This document shows, one piece after another, positions 50,388 through 58,796 of a DNA stretch of 64,000 nucleotides. The notes under the pieces were generated by a model. It searched no databases. It worked only from the letters and a program-made list of their open reading frames with translations, and had not been told where the DNA came from. Source of the DNA: Natronolimnohabitans sp. A-GB9 (GTDB lineage: Archaea; Halobacteriota; Halobacteria; Halobacteriales; Natrialbaceae); contig NZ_JAVDDV010000001.1 in the NCBI RefSeq assembly GCF_030848565.1, positions 310,001-374,000 of the forward strand, read 5' to 3'. Each line of letters opens with the position of its first letter. Positions within the stretch are counted from its first letter, which is position 1. The position numbers and the translations under genes are program-made.

Positions 50388-52142
50388 TTACAGATCCGTA
50401 CACTTCAAATCGGCCTCGTTGTTATTTTCGTCAATAACGGTAAGTCGGACCGCCTCCGGTTTGTTACGGGTTCTGAGGGAGTGTCTGTCCGAACTGGTAG
50501 TGTCACGGATATCCGTTGTTTCAGCGTCCAAGACAGCACCGTCCCCATCCATCAGTTCTGTCGTGGCTTCGTAGAGGTCACCATCCTCGTTTGAGACCTC
50601 CCATTCGACATCTGCACGGGTCCACGGCCCCGTGTTTCGTGGCTGGACTGTGAACTCTTCGATCACGGAGTCAGTGTCAGTCGGTTCATCCCCGCTGCCA
50701 GTGGTGAACGTATCCGTCTCGCCCACTTGCGTAGTGTCGCCCGCCTCGGCGACAGCACGAAACTCGTATTCCGTACTGCTTCCAAGGGTAGTCACCTCCG
50801 AATCGAACTCACTCGAAGATTCTAGAGTTTGTCTCTCAGTCGTGGTCCATCGATCACTGTCGCTTTCACGCCATTCGAAGTAGACCGTCACTTCATCGTA
50901 TCCTTTCAATTTTGTTACCTTCCCAGTGAGAGTAGCCGATGAGTCGGTTACGTCGTTACTACTGGTAGTTTCAATTGCAAGGTCTTTCCCACCGGCGTCG
51001 TCCTCTTCGCCGTTAGTAACGAGTGCTTCAACGTTTAGAAGACCGCTCCCCTGTTCTGTTTCTTTAAGTTCGAGATCTACCGCGGTGTCAGTCAGTTCCG
51101 TCTCTACCTCCGTGTGATCCTTTCCGGTTGCCATCAGGTATGCAGCAGCACCCGCGACGTGCGGCGCTGCCATAGATGTTCCACTTTGGGTAGTATACTG
51201 GTTGTCCAGATGTGTAGAGTAGATTCGCTCTCCCGGCGCAGCGATGTCGACCTCCTCACCACGTGAAGATAGGTCAGCGATAGAATCATCTTCAGTGGTT
51301 GCGCTGACAGCAATACACTCCTCATAAGCGGCAGGATATAGAACGGTATCCTCGTCCGGACCGTTATTTCCTGCCGCTGCAACGATCACCGTCCCCTCCT
51401 TGGCCGCATACCTGACGGCGTCTTTGATCGCATCGGAGTCGACGCTACTACCGAGGCTGAGATTCCCGACGTCGATCCCCTGGTTGACGGCCCACTCGAT
51501 TGCGGCAGCAACGTCAGTGTTTGTACCGGTCCCGTCGTCGTCCAGAACTTTTACTGCGTACAGTTCGGCTTCGGGTGCGACGCCGACAACACCGACATCA
51601 TTGTCGAGAGCGGTCGCGATACCAGCGGCAGATGTCCCATGCCCATTCCTGTCTGTCCAATCGTCTGTACTTTCACCAGTGAAATTCTGGCCGCCAGCGA
51701 CACGTAAGGACTCATGGTCGGGATCGATACCCGTGTCGATAATCGCGATTTTGCTACCTGATGCCTCGATATCGTCGTCATTGATAGCTACGTCGGCGTT
51801 GGTTCGATCAATTCCCCATGGTACCGATTGGTCACCGAGAGCTTTCACCTCTACCTCGGGCTCGATGTACCGGACGTTTGGGTTGTTCCGTAGCGCGCTC
51901 AACGCTTGCTGGGGAAACCGCCCGGAAACGACCTGACCGACATCACCGAAATCGAGTTCTCGATATACATCGTCGGCCTCTCGGCGGGCCAGACCAGCCT
52001 GTCCAGGTTTCACCCCAACGATATAGCGCTCAGGTGGCTTTTTTTGTTCTGCGTTAACCGGCTGTATGCTGACGACACTGCTTACACCGACCCCACCAGC
52101 ACCTTGTAGTACGCGCCTCCGCGATAGAGTATTTCCTGACAT
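50388..52142 (-). CDS. Subtilisin-like serine protease (halolysin type), Tat-exported
   Basis: A 584-residue S8 peptidase. Tat signal SRRRVLQGAGGVGVSS, an inhibitor-like propeptide (residues 38-100, RYIVGVKPGQAGLARREADD and NPNVRYIEPEVEV), then the catalytic domain with Asp136 (AIIDTGIDPDHE), His168 (NGHGTSAAGIA), oxyanion Asn259 (AAAGNNGP) and Ser323 (SGTSMAAPHVAGAAAYLMA). After residue about 375 come two beta-sandwich domains, the first fibronectin type III-like (SATLTGKVTKL, VYFEWRESDSDRWTTTE, YEFRAVAEAGDTTQVGE). Extracellular protein degradation. It lies in the gene-poor, decayed part of the window and its codon use is more relaxed (more AT), consistent with acquired DNA. Confidence 0.94.
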   Translation of the reverse strand: MSGNTLSRRRVLQGAGGVGVSSVVSIQPVNAEQKKPPERYIVGVKPGQAGLARREADDVYRELDFGDVGQVVSGRFPQQALSALRNNPNVRYIEPEVEVKALGDQSVPWGIDRTNADVAINDDDIEASGSKIAIIDTGIDPDHESLRVAGGQNFTGESTDDWTDRNGHGTSAAGIATALDNDVGVVGVAPEAELYAVKVLDDDGTGTNTDVAAAIEWAVNQGIDVGNLSLGSSVDSDAIKDAVRYAAKEGTVIVAAAGNNGPDEDTVLYPAAYEECIAVSATTEDDSIADLSSRGEEVDIAAPGERIYSTHLDNQYTTQSGTSMAAPHVAGAAAYLMATGKDHTEVETELTDTAVDLELKETEQGSGLLNVEALVTNGEEDDAGGKDLAIETTSSNDVTDSSATLTGKVTKLKGYDEVTVYFEWRESDSDRWTTTERQTLESSSEFDSEVTTLGSSTEYEFRAVAEAGDTTQVGETDTFTTGSGDEPTDTDSVIEEFTVQPRNTGPWTRADVEWEVSNEDGDLYEATTELMDGDGAVLDAETTDIRDTTSSDRHSLRTRNKPEAVRLTVIDENNNEADLKCTDL

Positions 52143-52472
52143 ACATCAAGTAATAATAATTTAGTATATAATTATATTTCGGAATGGACGATGCAATAAC
52201 ATCTTTAGATCGTCTCGTTCTCTCGCTGTTAGCCCGGTGCTCGATCGAACGGGTCCGAGCGTCCTGCACCATGTACACGGTGATGTCGACACGATCTCGC
52301 TCTGTTCAACGTCTCTCGAGAAGGCGAGCCGCCTGATCGTTCGTGCCAAGCGCTCCGAAAATATAGCGGTCGTATCGAGGGTCTTCACGCGCCCGGTTGT
52401 CGGCTTCTTCGCCGACCTCGAGGGTCGGGGCATCCGCCTCGTATCGTCTGTGAAACGAGCACGGCGGCCGTT
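52143..52472. other. Intergenic region between protease and pseudogene
   Basis: AT-rich for the first 60 bases (protease promoter), then no recognisable gene. Short frames only. Confidence 0.5.
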
Positions 52473-53468
52473 TCAGGATCCGGTCGCGTCGACGAATTCG
52501 GCGAGTTCCGTCCTCGCTTCTGCCGTCTCGGGTTCCTCCGCAGCCTCGACCCCCGCTGCATCTGGGGATCCTGCCGTCCCTTCGGTAAACAGGATCCCGT
52601 TTACCTCGATCTGATTGTCGTCTCCAGTGATGATGGTCGGGCCAAGTGGATTCTCCCCGGCAGTGTTGCCACGTCCGGTATTACGGTTCGATGCCAACAG
52701 GAGATACCCGGGGCCGCCACCAACGGCTGTATTCTCGTTTGCGGTGTTCTGAATGAGCGATTACCATCCGCGCCCCGAAGGGAAATCCCGAGTCCGTCGG
52801 CCCCGATCACGGTGTTTCCGAGAAGCCAGTTGTCGTTCGATTCGACGAGTTCAATTCCCGGGAAGAACGTATCAGTGGACGTATTCTGGGTGAGTACGTT
52901 TTCGTTCGACTGCGAGAGTAGTATCCCTAACCCACCGCTTTCGATACTGTTTTCGATGAGTTGGTTCCGATCAGAATCGAAGAGCGCGATGTGGGTGCCT
53001 ACCAGATCCGGAATCGTGCTCTGAACCTCTTTGATAAGCCCATCGGTGACGGTATCGAATACGATGCCGGCGAAGAGCGCCTCCAGGGAGAGATTCGTGA
53101 CCGTGACGTCCGAGATCGGTTCGCCATCGGGAGACTGCACCAAGACGCGGCCCCTTCGGCACCGAACTCATCCGGTCCGGTGATCGTCTGGCCCTATCCA
53201 TCCAAGAGGACGTCGCTCGATCGAATCACGATACAGGCTTCGCCCGGTTCCGCCTCGAGATCCTCCGTGAGGACGTACGATCCGGGTTCGGTAATCGTCG
53301 TACACTCGGTGATTGCCGTTCGGTCTCTCTCGTCGTTAGGTCGCTCGTCTTTTTTCTCCGTTGCGCCAACAGACCAGTACCGAATGTGACCGCGCCCAGC
53401 GCCGCAGCGCTTCCTGCGAGGTACGATCGTCGGTTTACTGCGTCGTCATCGTAACTGTTTTCTGACAT
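52473..53468 (-). pseudogene. Broken secreted right-handed beta-helix (NosD-like) gene
   Basis: Pieces of one protein lie in different frames. N-terminus (53226-53468): SYLAGSAAALGAVTFGTGLL, a Tat-like signal. Then in a second frame TITEPGSYVLTEDLEAEPGE and CIVIRSSDVLLDG followed by an in-frame TAG (53194-53196) where GQGQ is expected. Then a third piece (52745-53140) with repeats such as FDSDRNQLIENSIESGGLGI and SNENVLTQNTSTDTFFPGIE, the parallel beta-helix pattern. Finally a C-terminal piece (52473-52697) with NRNTGRGNTAGENPLGPTII. At least three frameshifts plus one stop make it inactive. It was likely a surface carbohydrate-binding or NosD/CASH-type protein. Confidence 0.85.
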
Positions 53469-54351
53469 TACGAGAGAGACGTTGCCCGATTCTATCTTTG
53501 TTATTTTAGCCGTATTGAATCATCTATAAACTGTATTATTCTGCTATAATGTGGCATTCTTTGCTAGCAGAATGGCGATAGTACGAGTATTTGATTGTAG
53601 AATGGACAGCTTCAATCACAATCGTAGCGGGACAACTCACTGATTTGGACGACAGTAATCGGTTTTTCACTCTTCATATCGCTGCGTGTGAAACGTTGAT
53701 CGGTTTACTCATGGTCGGAGTAAGGCGCCCCTCCGATTCAAACGAGGTAGCGAGACGGATTTCCCGCCCCACCGTAGGCGGGGAGGAAGCCGACACTCGC
53801 TACGCCACACAGATCAGTTACTGTGTGGCATCCCAACTCGATGGTAGTGGTCGGCGGCCAACAGTTGTGGTCGGCTACGGTTCGCCGTCAACCAACTCTC
53901 GAAGTTAGGGATGCCGATCTGTGAACGCCCGAACGCTCTTCGGGTACGACGCGGTGAACCCACTGGCAAGTCATGGCTCACCCGCCTGTGGGGGTTGACA
54001 TCTCTCACAGATCGAACCACAGCTCATGGTGTATTCAGTGGAAAAAGCGGTCTGCTAACGGAATTTGAGTCCGTAATCTAATCCTTCCGAAGGATCCGTA
54101 TCGATAGTCAGGGCGTCATTGGATGCGTCGTGTATGGTTATCCAGAGGAAAATATACTGATATAATCACTCTTTATTCAATATATTTGTTACCCAAATCT
54201 AATGGAGCAGTCACAGAGTCTGTGGATGCTGAACGGGGTGTGGATTCCAACAGCATCTGCGATGATATTTAACTGGGCCGATGATTCGATCGCTTGTCCA
54301 GTGGGTGATGGGAACAGTTAACAAGACTCGTCGAGACTGTGGTAGGTGCGC
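53469..54351. other. Gene-free AT-rich stretch with an insertion-sequence scar
   Basis: 53469-53730 and 54060-54260 are strongly AT-rich without supported genes. Between them, 53740-54010 holds hairpin sequences resembling IS200/IS605 ends. The whole interval separates the pseudogene from the thiolase gene and looks like a graveyard of past insertions. Confidence 0.55.
53745..54012 (-). mobile_element. Decayed IS200/IS605-type element
   Basis: On the minus strand the sequence reads GGCTTCCTCCCCGCC next to TACGGTGGGGCGGGAAAT, a hairpin like that at 48760, and at the other end GATGTCAACCCCCACAGGCG, similar to TTGACATC-type ends. No intact transposase frame exists. The identity is by resemblance only. 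Confidence 0.4.
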
Positions 54352-55521
54352 ATGCCAGAGCCAGTCATCGCGTCGGTCGGCGCCTCGGCGCTCGGCCGCA
54401 CGGACCTCCCGGGTCGCGACCTGTTCTCGGTCGCCCTCGAGGAGGCGTTCGACGAACTGCCCGACCCTGCCGATCTCGTCGAGGCGGTGTACGTCGGCAA
54501 CCAGTCGGAGAGCTACGAACACCAGATCATGTACGGGACGCTTTTGGCCGAGTGGGCCGGCCTCCGTCACGTCCCCGCCGAGCGGGTCGAAGGGTGTGCC
54601 GCCGCGGGCGCGCTCGCGTTGCGCCACGCGGTCAAAGACGTCCGCAACGGCGAACACGAGGCCGTGCTCGCGTGCGGCGTCGAGAAGATGACGTCGGCGG
54701 GCACCAGCGGCGCGACGGACGCACTGTCGGCGGCGTTCGACCGTGCCATCGAGCAGCGCTCTGGCATCACCGCGCCCAGCCAGTACGCATTGCTCGCCAA
54801 GCGCTACCTCCACGAGACGAATGCCACGGAACACGACCTCGCTGAGATCGCAGTGAAGAACCACGCAAACGCCGCTCGCAATCCCCGGGCGCAGTTTCCG
54901 AAGGAGATCGACGTGGAGACGGTCCTGGAATCTGACCCCATCGCCCCGCCGTTGAAGCTCTACGACTGTGCGCCGGTCGGGGACGGTGCCGCGGCCGTCC
55001 TGGTGACGACCGCCGAGCTGGCGGCCGACCTCGGCCGCCCGCAGGTGCGCGTCGCAGGCAGTGGGGCCTCCGCGAACAACATCGCGGTCGCCGAGCGGGA
55101 CATGACCGACATCGCGGGTGCTCGCATCGCCGCCGAGACGGCTTACGAGGAAGCGGGCATCGACGCCGCGGCTGTCGATATCGCGGAAGTTCACGATGCC
55201 TTCACCGTCTGTGAGGCGCTGCTTGCGGAGGCCGCCGGCTTCGCCCCCGCGGGAACGGGCTATCAGAGCTACCAGTCGCCAGCGGAGCGGGCAGACGGCT
55301 GGACTGACGTGCAGTTGAGTCCGAGCGGCGGACTGAAGGCTCGCGGCCATCCCATCGGCGCGACCGGGCTCTTGCAGGCACTCGAAGCCTACGAACAGCT
55401 CACTGGGGCCGCAGGCGACCGCGCGATCGAAGGGGCCGAGACGGCCTTGTTGCTCAACGAAGGCGGCGTCGCGGACGCCGTCACCGTCGGTCACGTACTC
55501 ACGACGGCGGAGGCACCATGA
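54352..55521 (+). CDS. Thiolase / acetyl-CoA C-acyltransferase, archaeal SCP-x type
   Basis: A 389-residue thiolase-fold protein. The nucleophile Cys lies in VEGCAAAGALALRHAVKDV, the catalytic His in AEVHDAFTVCEALLAEA and the conserved GLKARGHPIGATGLLQALEA closes the active site; the usual second Cys near the C-terminus is replaced (LLLNEGGVADAV), as in archaeal SCP-x-like thiolases. Start ATG at 54352, with GTG 54346 as alternative. It overlaps the next gene by 4 bases (ATGA) and works with it: thiolase plus DUF35 protein form a channel complex with HMG-CoA synthase in other archaea, though here the HMG-CoA synthase is not adjacent. The pair lies between insertion scars and the tRNA-Ala duplication, so transfer is possible. 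Confidence 0.92.
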   Translation: MPEPVIASVGASALGRTDLPGRDLFSVALEEAFDELPDPADLVEAVYVGNQSESYEHQIMYGTLLAEWAGLRHVPAERVEGCAAAGALALRHAVKDVRNGEHEAVLACGVEKMTSAGTSGATDALSAAFDRAIEQRSGITAPSQYALLAKRYLHETNATEHDLAEIAVKNHANAARNPRAQFPKEIDVETVLESDPIAPPLKLYDCAPVGDGAAAVLVTTAELAADLGRPQVRVAGSGASANNIAVAERDMTDIAGARIAAETAYEEAGIDAAAVDIAEVHDAFTVCEALLAEAAGFAPAGTGYQSYQSPAERADGWTDVQLSPSGGLKARGHPIGATGLLQALEAYEQLTGAAGDRAIEGAETALLLNEGGVADAVTVGHVLTTAEAP

Positions 55522-55949
55522 CTGACGGTGACCTCGATGCGACCGATCCGCGGACACTGCCGGGCTTTTTCGACGCCCTTGCGGACGGCAAACTCCTGGG
55601 CGGGGTCTGTACGGACTGTGGACAGGTACTGTTACCGCCGCGGCCGGCCTGCTACGCCTGCGGCAGTCGCGCCGTCGACGTCGAACCGCAGTCGCGAGAG
55701 GGCACGGTCTTCTCGTACACGGAGGTTCACACGCCGCCGCCGGCGTTCGCGGCGGACGCGCCCTACACGGTCGCCGTCGTGGAACTCGCGGACGGTGGCC
55801 GCCTCCTTGGGCGCGTGGCCGCCGACTACAGCGACGTCGCAATCGGTGACTCGGTCGAACTCACGGTGCACGAGCCAACGGCCGCAGAGCGGGAGGTCGC
55901 GCTCGACTACGAGACCGACTGGCCGGTCCACATCTTCGAGCCACGGTGA
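55518..55949 (+). CDS. DUF35 Zn-ribbon/OB-fold acyl-CoA-binding protein
   Basis: A 143-residue partner of thiolases. GGVCTDCGQVLLPPRPACYA then CG gives the rubredoxin-like zinc site (CxxC...CxxC), followed by the OB fold (VFSYTEVHTPPPAFAADAPY, VAVVELADGGRLLGRVA, IGDSVELTVHEPT). In archaea such proteins hold CoA intermediates between thiolase and HMG-CoA synthase. Its ATG overlaps the thiolase stop by 4 bases, so the two are an operon. Confidence 0.93.
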   Translation: MTDGDLDATDPRTLPGFFDALADGKLLGGVCTDCGQVLLPPRPACYACGSRAVDVEPQSREGTVFSYTEVHTPPPAFAADAPYTVAVVELADGGRLLGRVAADYSDVAIGDSVELTVHEPTAAEREVALDYETDWPVHIFEPR

Positions 55950-56343
55950 AGGTCAGGCCCGGCTCTACATCGGTAACAGGCAGAGTGGCCCAGGCCACCG
56001 TTCCTGTGGCAGTTGCCATCACGTCCCAGTGATTGTCGAGAGACAGGTGCAACTCTCCGTCTCTGAGTGAGGGTTCGGTAAAAGGGCGTTGACGCCGTCT
56101 GTTCTGTCTGGTCGCGGCGTGCTCGGAATGGATCCGCCGGGATCGAGCAAACCCTACGGGTTTGCACTGTTCGGCGAGTTCACGACTGAACGAGCGAAGC
56201 GACGTGAAGAAGTGGACTCGCCGGGATTTGAACCATTGGAAGACGGTCGCTCGCTTCGCTCGCGCTGCGACTTCCAGGGGCTCAAATCCGGGCTTCGACG
56301 ACGATTCGCGCGACTCACGAACGTGTGAGCCGCGCAAAAATCA
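55950..56343. other. Intergenic region with duplicated tRNA 3' end
   Basis: No gene supported. It contains short palindromes (CAAACCCTACGGGTTTG at about 56147) and a copy of the tRNA-Ala 3' end with an inverted partner (56213-56300). Confidence 0.6.
56213..56234 (-). repeat. Duplicate of the tRNA-Ala 3' end (att-like)
   Basis: Exactly 22 bases identical to the first 22 plus-strand bases of the tRNA-Ala gene (56344-56365), covering its 3' acceptor strand and part of the T arm. Such direct duplications of a tRNA 3' end are left by tyrosine-integrase elements. An imperfect inverted copy (GGCTCAAATCCGGGC, 56278-56293) lies 44 bases further on. Confidence 0.75.
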
Positions 56344-56415
56344 TGGACTCGCCGGGATTTGAACCCGGGGCCTCTCCCATGCCAAGGGAGTGATCTACCT
56401 CTGATCTACGAGCCC
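56344..56415 (-). tRNA. tRNA-Ala (anticodon GGC)
   Basis: On the minus strand a full 72-base cloverleaf: acceptor GGGCTCG pairs with CGAGTCC, including the G3:U70 wobble pair that identifies alanine tRNAs; D arm GATC...GATC; anticodon stem CTCCC/GGGAG with loop TTGGCAT (anticodon GGC); T arm CCGGG/CCCGG with loop TTCAAAT; discriminator A. No intron. The CCA end is not encoded. The 3' half is duplicated at 56213-56234. Confidence 0.97.
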
Positions 56416-56686
56416 TCGTTCGCATTCATCCCTTTCTGGTGGGAATAGATAAACCCCTCGAAATTCTCGAGCCAACCCACACGTTACCACACAATCCCGG
56501 TACATAACGTATCCGACGTGAGTCCACCTCGAGCGAACCGACCCTCGAGACGATCTCACACGACTGGTTCGACCGCTCTAGAAACCCTTTAGTCGGTCCG
56601 ACCGAAAGCCCTGGTGGGAAGCGCACGGCCGCAAATCTGACTGTGTCGTCCACTATTTCGGGCGACTTGGGATTGCGGAAGTGCAC

Positions 56687-56710
56687 CGACAGTCGGCCAA
56701 CCGACTGTCG
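56687..56710 (+). promoter_or_regulatory. Perfect 10-bp hairpin in the rps15 leader
   Basis: CGACAGTCGG (56687-56696), loop CCAA, CCGACTGTCG (56701-56710), ending 38 bases before the rps15 ATG. A shorter palindrome GTCGGTCCGAC is at 56592. If transcribed, it could be an RNA regulatory structure, for example for feedback by a ribosomal protein; otherwise it may be a DNA operator. Confidence 0.6.
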
Positions 56711-56748
56711 TACACTCGGAGCGGTCAGTGCGGTTCCTATCCTCACCA

Positions 56749-57216
56749 ATGGCACGAATGCACACCCGCCGCCGTGGCTCGTCCGGTTCGGACAAGCCGG
56801 CGGCAGACGACCCACCGGAGTGGAGCGACGTCGACGCGGACGACATCGAAGACCGCGTCGTCGAACTGGCAGAGCAGGGCTACGAGCCCAGTCAGATCGG
56901 GATGAAGCTGCGTGACGAAGGCGTCACGGGCACGCCCATCCCGGACGTCAAGCTGGCAACCGGGAAGAAGATCACCGAGATCTTAGCGGAGAACGACGCC
57001 ACGTCGGATCTTCCCGAGGACCTGCGGAACCTCATGGAACGTGCCGTGCGCCTGCGCGAGCACGTCCAGGAGAACCCACAGGACTACCAGAACAAACGCG
57101 CCCTGCAGAACACGGAGTCGAAGGTCCGACGACTCGTCGACTACTACCGCGGCGACGAACTCGAGCCGGACTTTACGTACTCCTACGACGTCGCGAAGCA
57201 GCTCCTCGAAGAGTAA
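56749..57216 (+). CDS. rps15: Ribosomal protein uS15
   Basis: Small-subunit protein that binds the central domain of 16S rRNA. The 155-residue archaeal form starts MARMHTRRRGSSGSDKPAAD and contains VVELAEQGYEPSQIGMKLRD, EGVTGTPIPDVKLATGKKIT, then the S15 core (LMERAVRLREHVQENPQDYQ, NKRALQNTESKVRRLVDYYR). It is the first gene of the rps15-recJ-pcc1-rps3ae operon, with a gap of 9 bases to the next gene. Confidence 0.97.
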   Translation: MARMHTRRRGSSGSDKPAADDPPEWSDVDADDIEDRVVELAEQGYEPSQIGMKLRDEGVTGTPIPDVKLATGKKITEILAENDATSDLPEDLRNLMERAVRLREHVQENPQDYQNKRALQNTESKVRRLVDYYRGDELEPDFTYSYDVAKQLLEE

Positions 57217-57225
57217 TCTAACGAC

Positions 57226-58470
57226 ATGTCCACAGAGGGTCGGTCCGCTGAGTCGTCGCCCGCCCGTGCGGAGCCGATCGAGAGCGCTGGCTTCGTCCAC
57301 GTCGTCACGCGAGCCGATGGCGACGCACTTGCGGCGAGTGGCCTCCTCGCGAGTACTCTCGCCGACCGCGGGACGCCCTACCAGGTTAGCGTCGGTCGGA
57401 CCGTCGCGGACCGAACTGAACGCGTCCGTGATCGCGACCACGCGCCAGACGACGTGACGATCGCCGTCGGCGCCGTCGACGGCAGCGACGCGGATGTCGC
57501 TCGACTCGACGCAGACGATCGACCCGCGACGCTTGTGGCACTCGAGATCGCCGACGCGCTCTCGCTCGAGACCACGCCGGATTATGGCCTCGCGCTCGCG
57601 GGGCTCGTGGCTGCCGGCGTCGAACCCGGCGCCGGTGAGAGCGAGTGGGTCCTCGAGACTGCCCGCACGCAGGGACTCGTCGAGCGTCGCCCCGGTGTCG
57701 CGGTTCCGACGGCCGATCCGGTCGACGGCCTCGCCCACTCGACGCGCCTTCGTGCGCCGTGGTCGGGCGATCCCGACGCGACTCGAGACGCGCTCGCGGG
57801 GCTCGAGGTCGACCTCGACGCGCCGGAGACCGTCGACGCCGACGACCGTCGGGCGATCGGCTCCGTCGTCGCCATAGACGTCGTCGGCGACGCGGACGCG
57901 GCGCCGGCCGCTGCGGAGACGATCGGCCACGCGCTCCGTCCGTACGCGACGCCCGACGGCCCGTTCGCGACGGTCGGCGGCTACGCGGACGTCCTCGAGG
58001 CGACCGCCCGCGTCGAGCCGGGAACCGGCGCCGCACTCGCGATGGGCCATACGGCCCGCGGGCCGGCCATCGACGCCTGGCGAGAACACGGCCGAACCGC
58101 ACACACAGCTCTCGAGAGCGCCTCGACGGGCCGGTACGACGGTCTGTTCGTCGTCGGAATCGACGATGGGCCGGTCGAGACGGTTGCCCGTCTCGGCGTG
58201 GGCTACTGCTCGCCGGAACCGACCGTCCTCGCCGTCAGCGAGGGGGCCGATCCGACGAGCGATCGGCCCGACGACGCTGTCGGCGAAGCCGCGATCGTAA
58301 CCCGCGAAGACGACGCGCTCGACGCCACCGTCGAAGCCGTCGCGCGGGAACTCGAGGACGTCGGCATCGACGACGTCGCCTACGATGGGGGGCGCCGGCG
58401 GGGCTATCTGCGGTACAACCCAGACGTGGACCAGTCGACGATCGTCCAGATCGTGAGGGAGCTACGATGA
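57226..58470 (+). CDS. RecJ-like DHH-superfamily protein with altered motif I
   Basis: A 414-residue protein at the place where haloarchaea carry a RecJ-type exonuclease gene between rps15 and pcc1. N-terminal GFVHVVTRADGDALAASGLL corresponds to motif I (normally THxDADG or DxD), here RADGDAL; the DHH triad motif is not evident in the middle region. The C-terminal DHHA1-like part has FATVGGYADVLEATAR, ETVARLGVGYCS and the end GGRRRGYLRYNPDVDQSTIV. It may be a degenerate nuclease or a structural relative (as GAN/Cdc45-type proteins are). Overlaps pcc1 by 4 bases (ATGA). Confidence 0.75.
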   Translation: MSTEGRSAESSPARAEPIESAGFVHVVTRADGDALAASGLLASTLADRGTPYQVSVGRTVADRTERVRDRDHAPDDVTIAVGAVDGSDADVARLDADDRPATLVALEIADALSLETTPDYGLALAGLVAAGVEPGAGESEWVLETARTQGLVERRPGVAVPTADPVDGLAHSTRLRAPWSGDPDATRDALAGLEVDLDAPETVDADDRRAIGSVVAIDVVGDADAAPAAAETIGHALRPYATPDGPFATVGGYADVLEATARVEPGTGAALAMGHTARGPAIDAWREHGRTAHTALESASTGRYDGLFVVGIDDGPVETVARLGVGYCSPEPTVLAVSEGADPTSDRPDDAVGEAAIVTREDDALDATVEAVARELEDVGIDDVAYDGGRRRGYLRYNPDVDQSTIVQIVRELR

Positions 58471-58796
58471 GTCGGCGCGCGACTATCCGAACGAGTCACG
58501 AGGACCCACGGCTCGTCGCCCGGGCGCTCAGTCCGGACAACACCGACGAGATGGAGACCGTCGTCGAAGACGAGAATCAGCGTCCTTCGAGCGACCGGAC
58601 GCAGGGAGACGACGGCGAGGTCGTCACGCGGATCGAACGCGAGACGACGAGCGGACTCCACTCGACGGTCGACGACTACGTGGTCAACCTCGAGGTCGCG
58701 GTCGACGTCGCTCACTCCGGGCGAACCGAACACCAACCGACGGACACGGGATCTGTGTCCGACACAGACAGCAACATACACGATAACAATGAGTGA
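58467..58796 (+). CDS. pcc1: KEOPS complex subunit Pcc1
   Basis: Small dimerising subunit of the KEOPS complex that makes t6A37 in tRNA. The 109-residue protein has the Pcc1 layout: TIRTSHEDPRLVARALSPDN at the N-terminus and a long C-terminal helix TSGLHSTVDDYVVNLEVAVD, with an acidic loop (EDENQRPSSDRTQGDDGEVV) and acidic tail. ATG at 58467 within the RecJ-like stop, and its end overlaps rps3ae by 8 bases. The arrangement is the conserved archaeal one. Confidence 0.85.
   Translation: MSRRATIRTSHEDPRLVARALSPDNTDEMETVVEDENQRPSSDRTQGDDGEVVTRIERETTSGLHSTVDDYVVNLEVAVDVAHSGRTEHQPTDTGSVSDTDSNIHDNNE

Noticed and set aside
50229-50594. Plus-strand gene before the protease 3' end
   Set aside because: Composition is basic, it overlaps the end of the well-supported protease gene, and no motif is seen.
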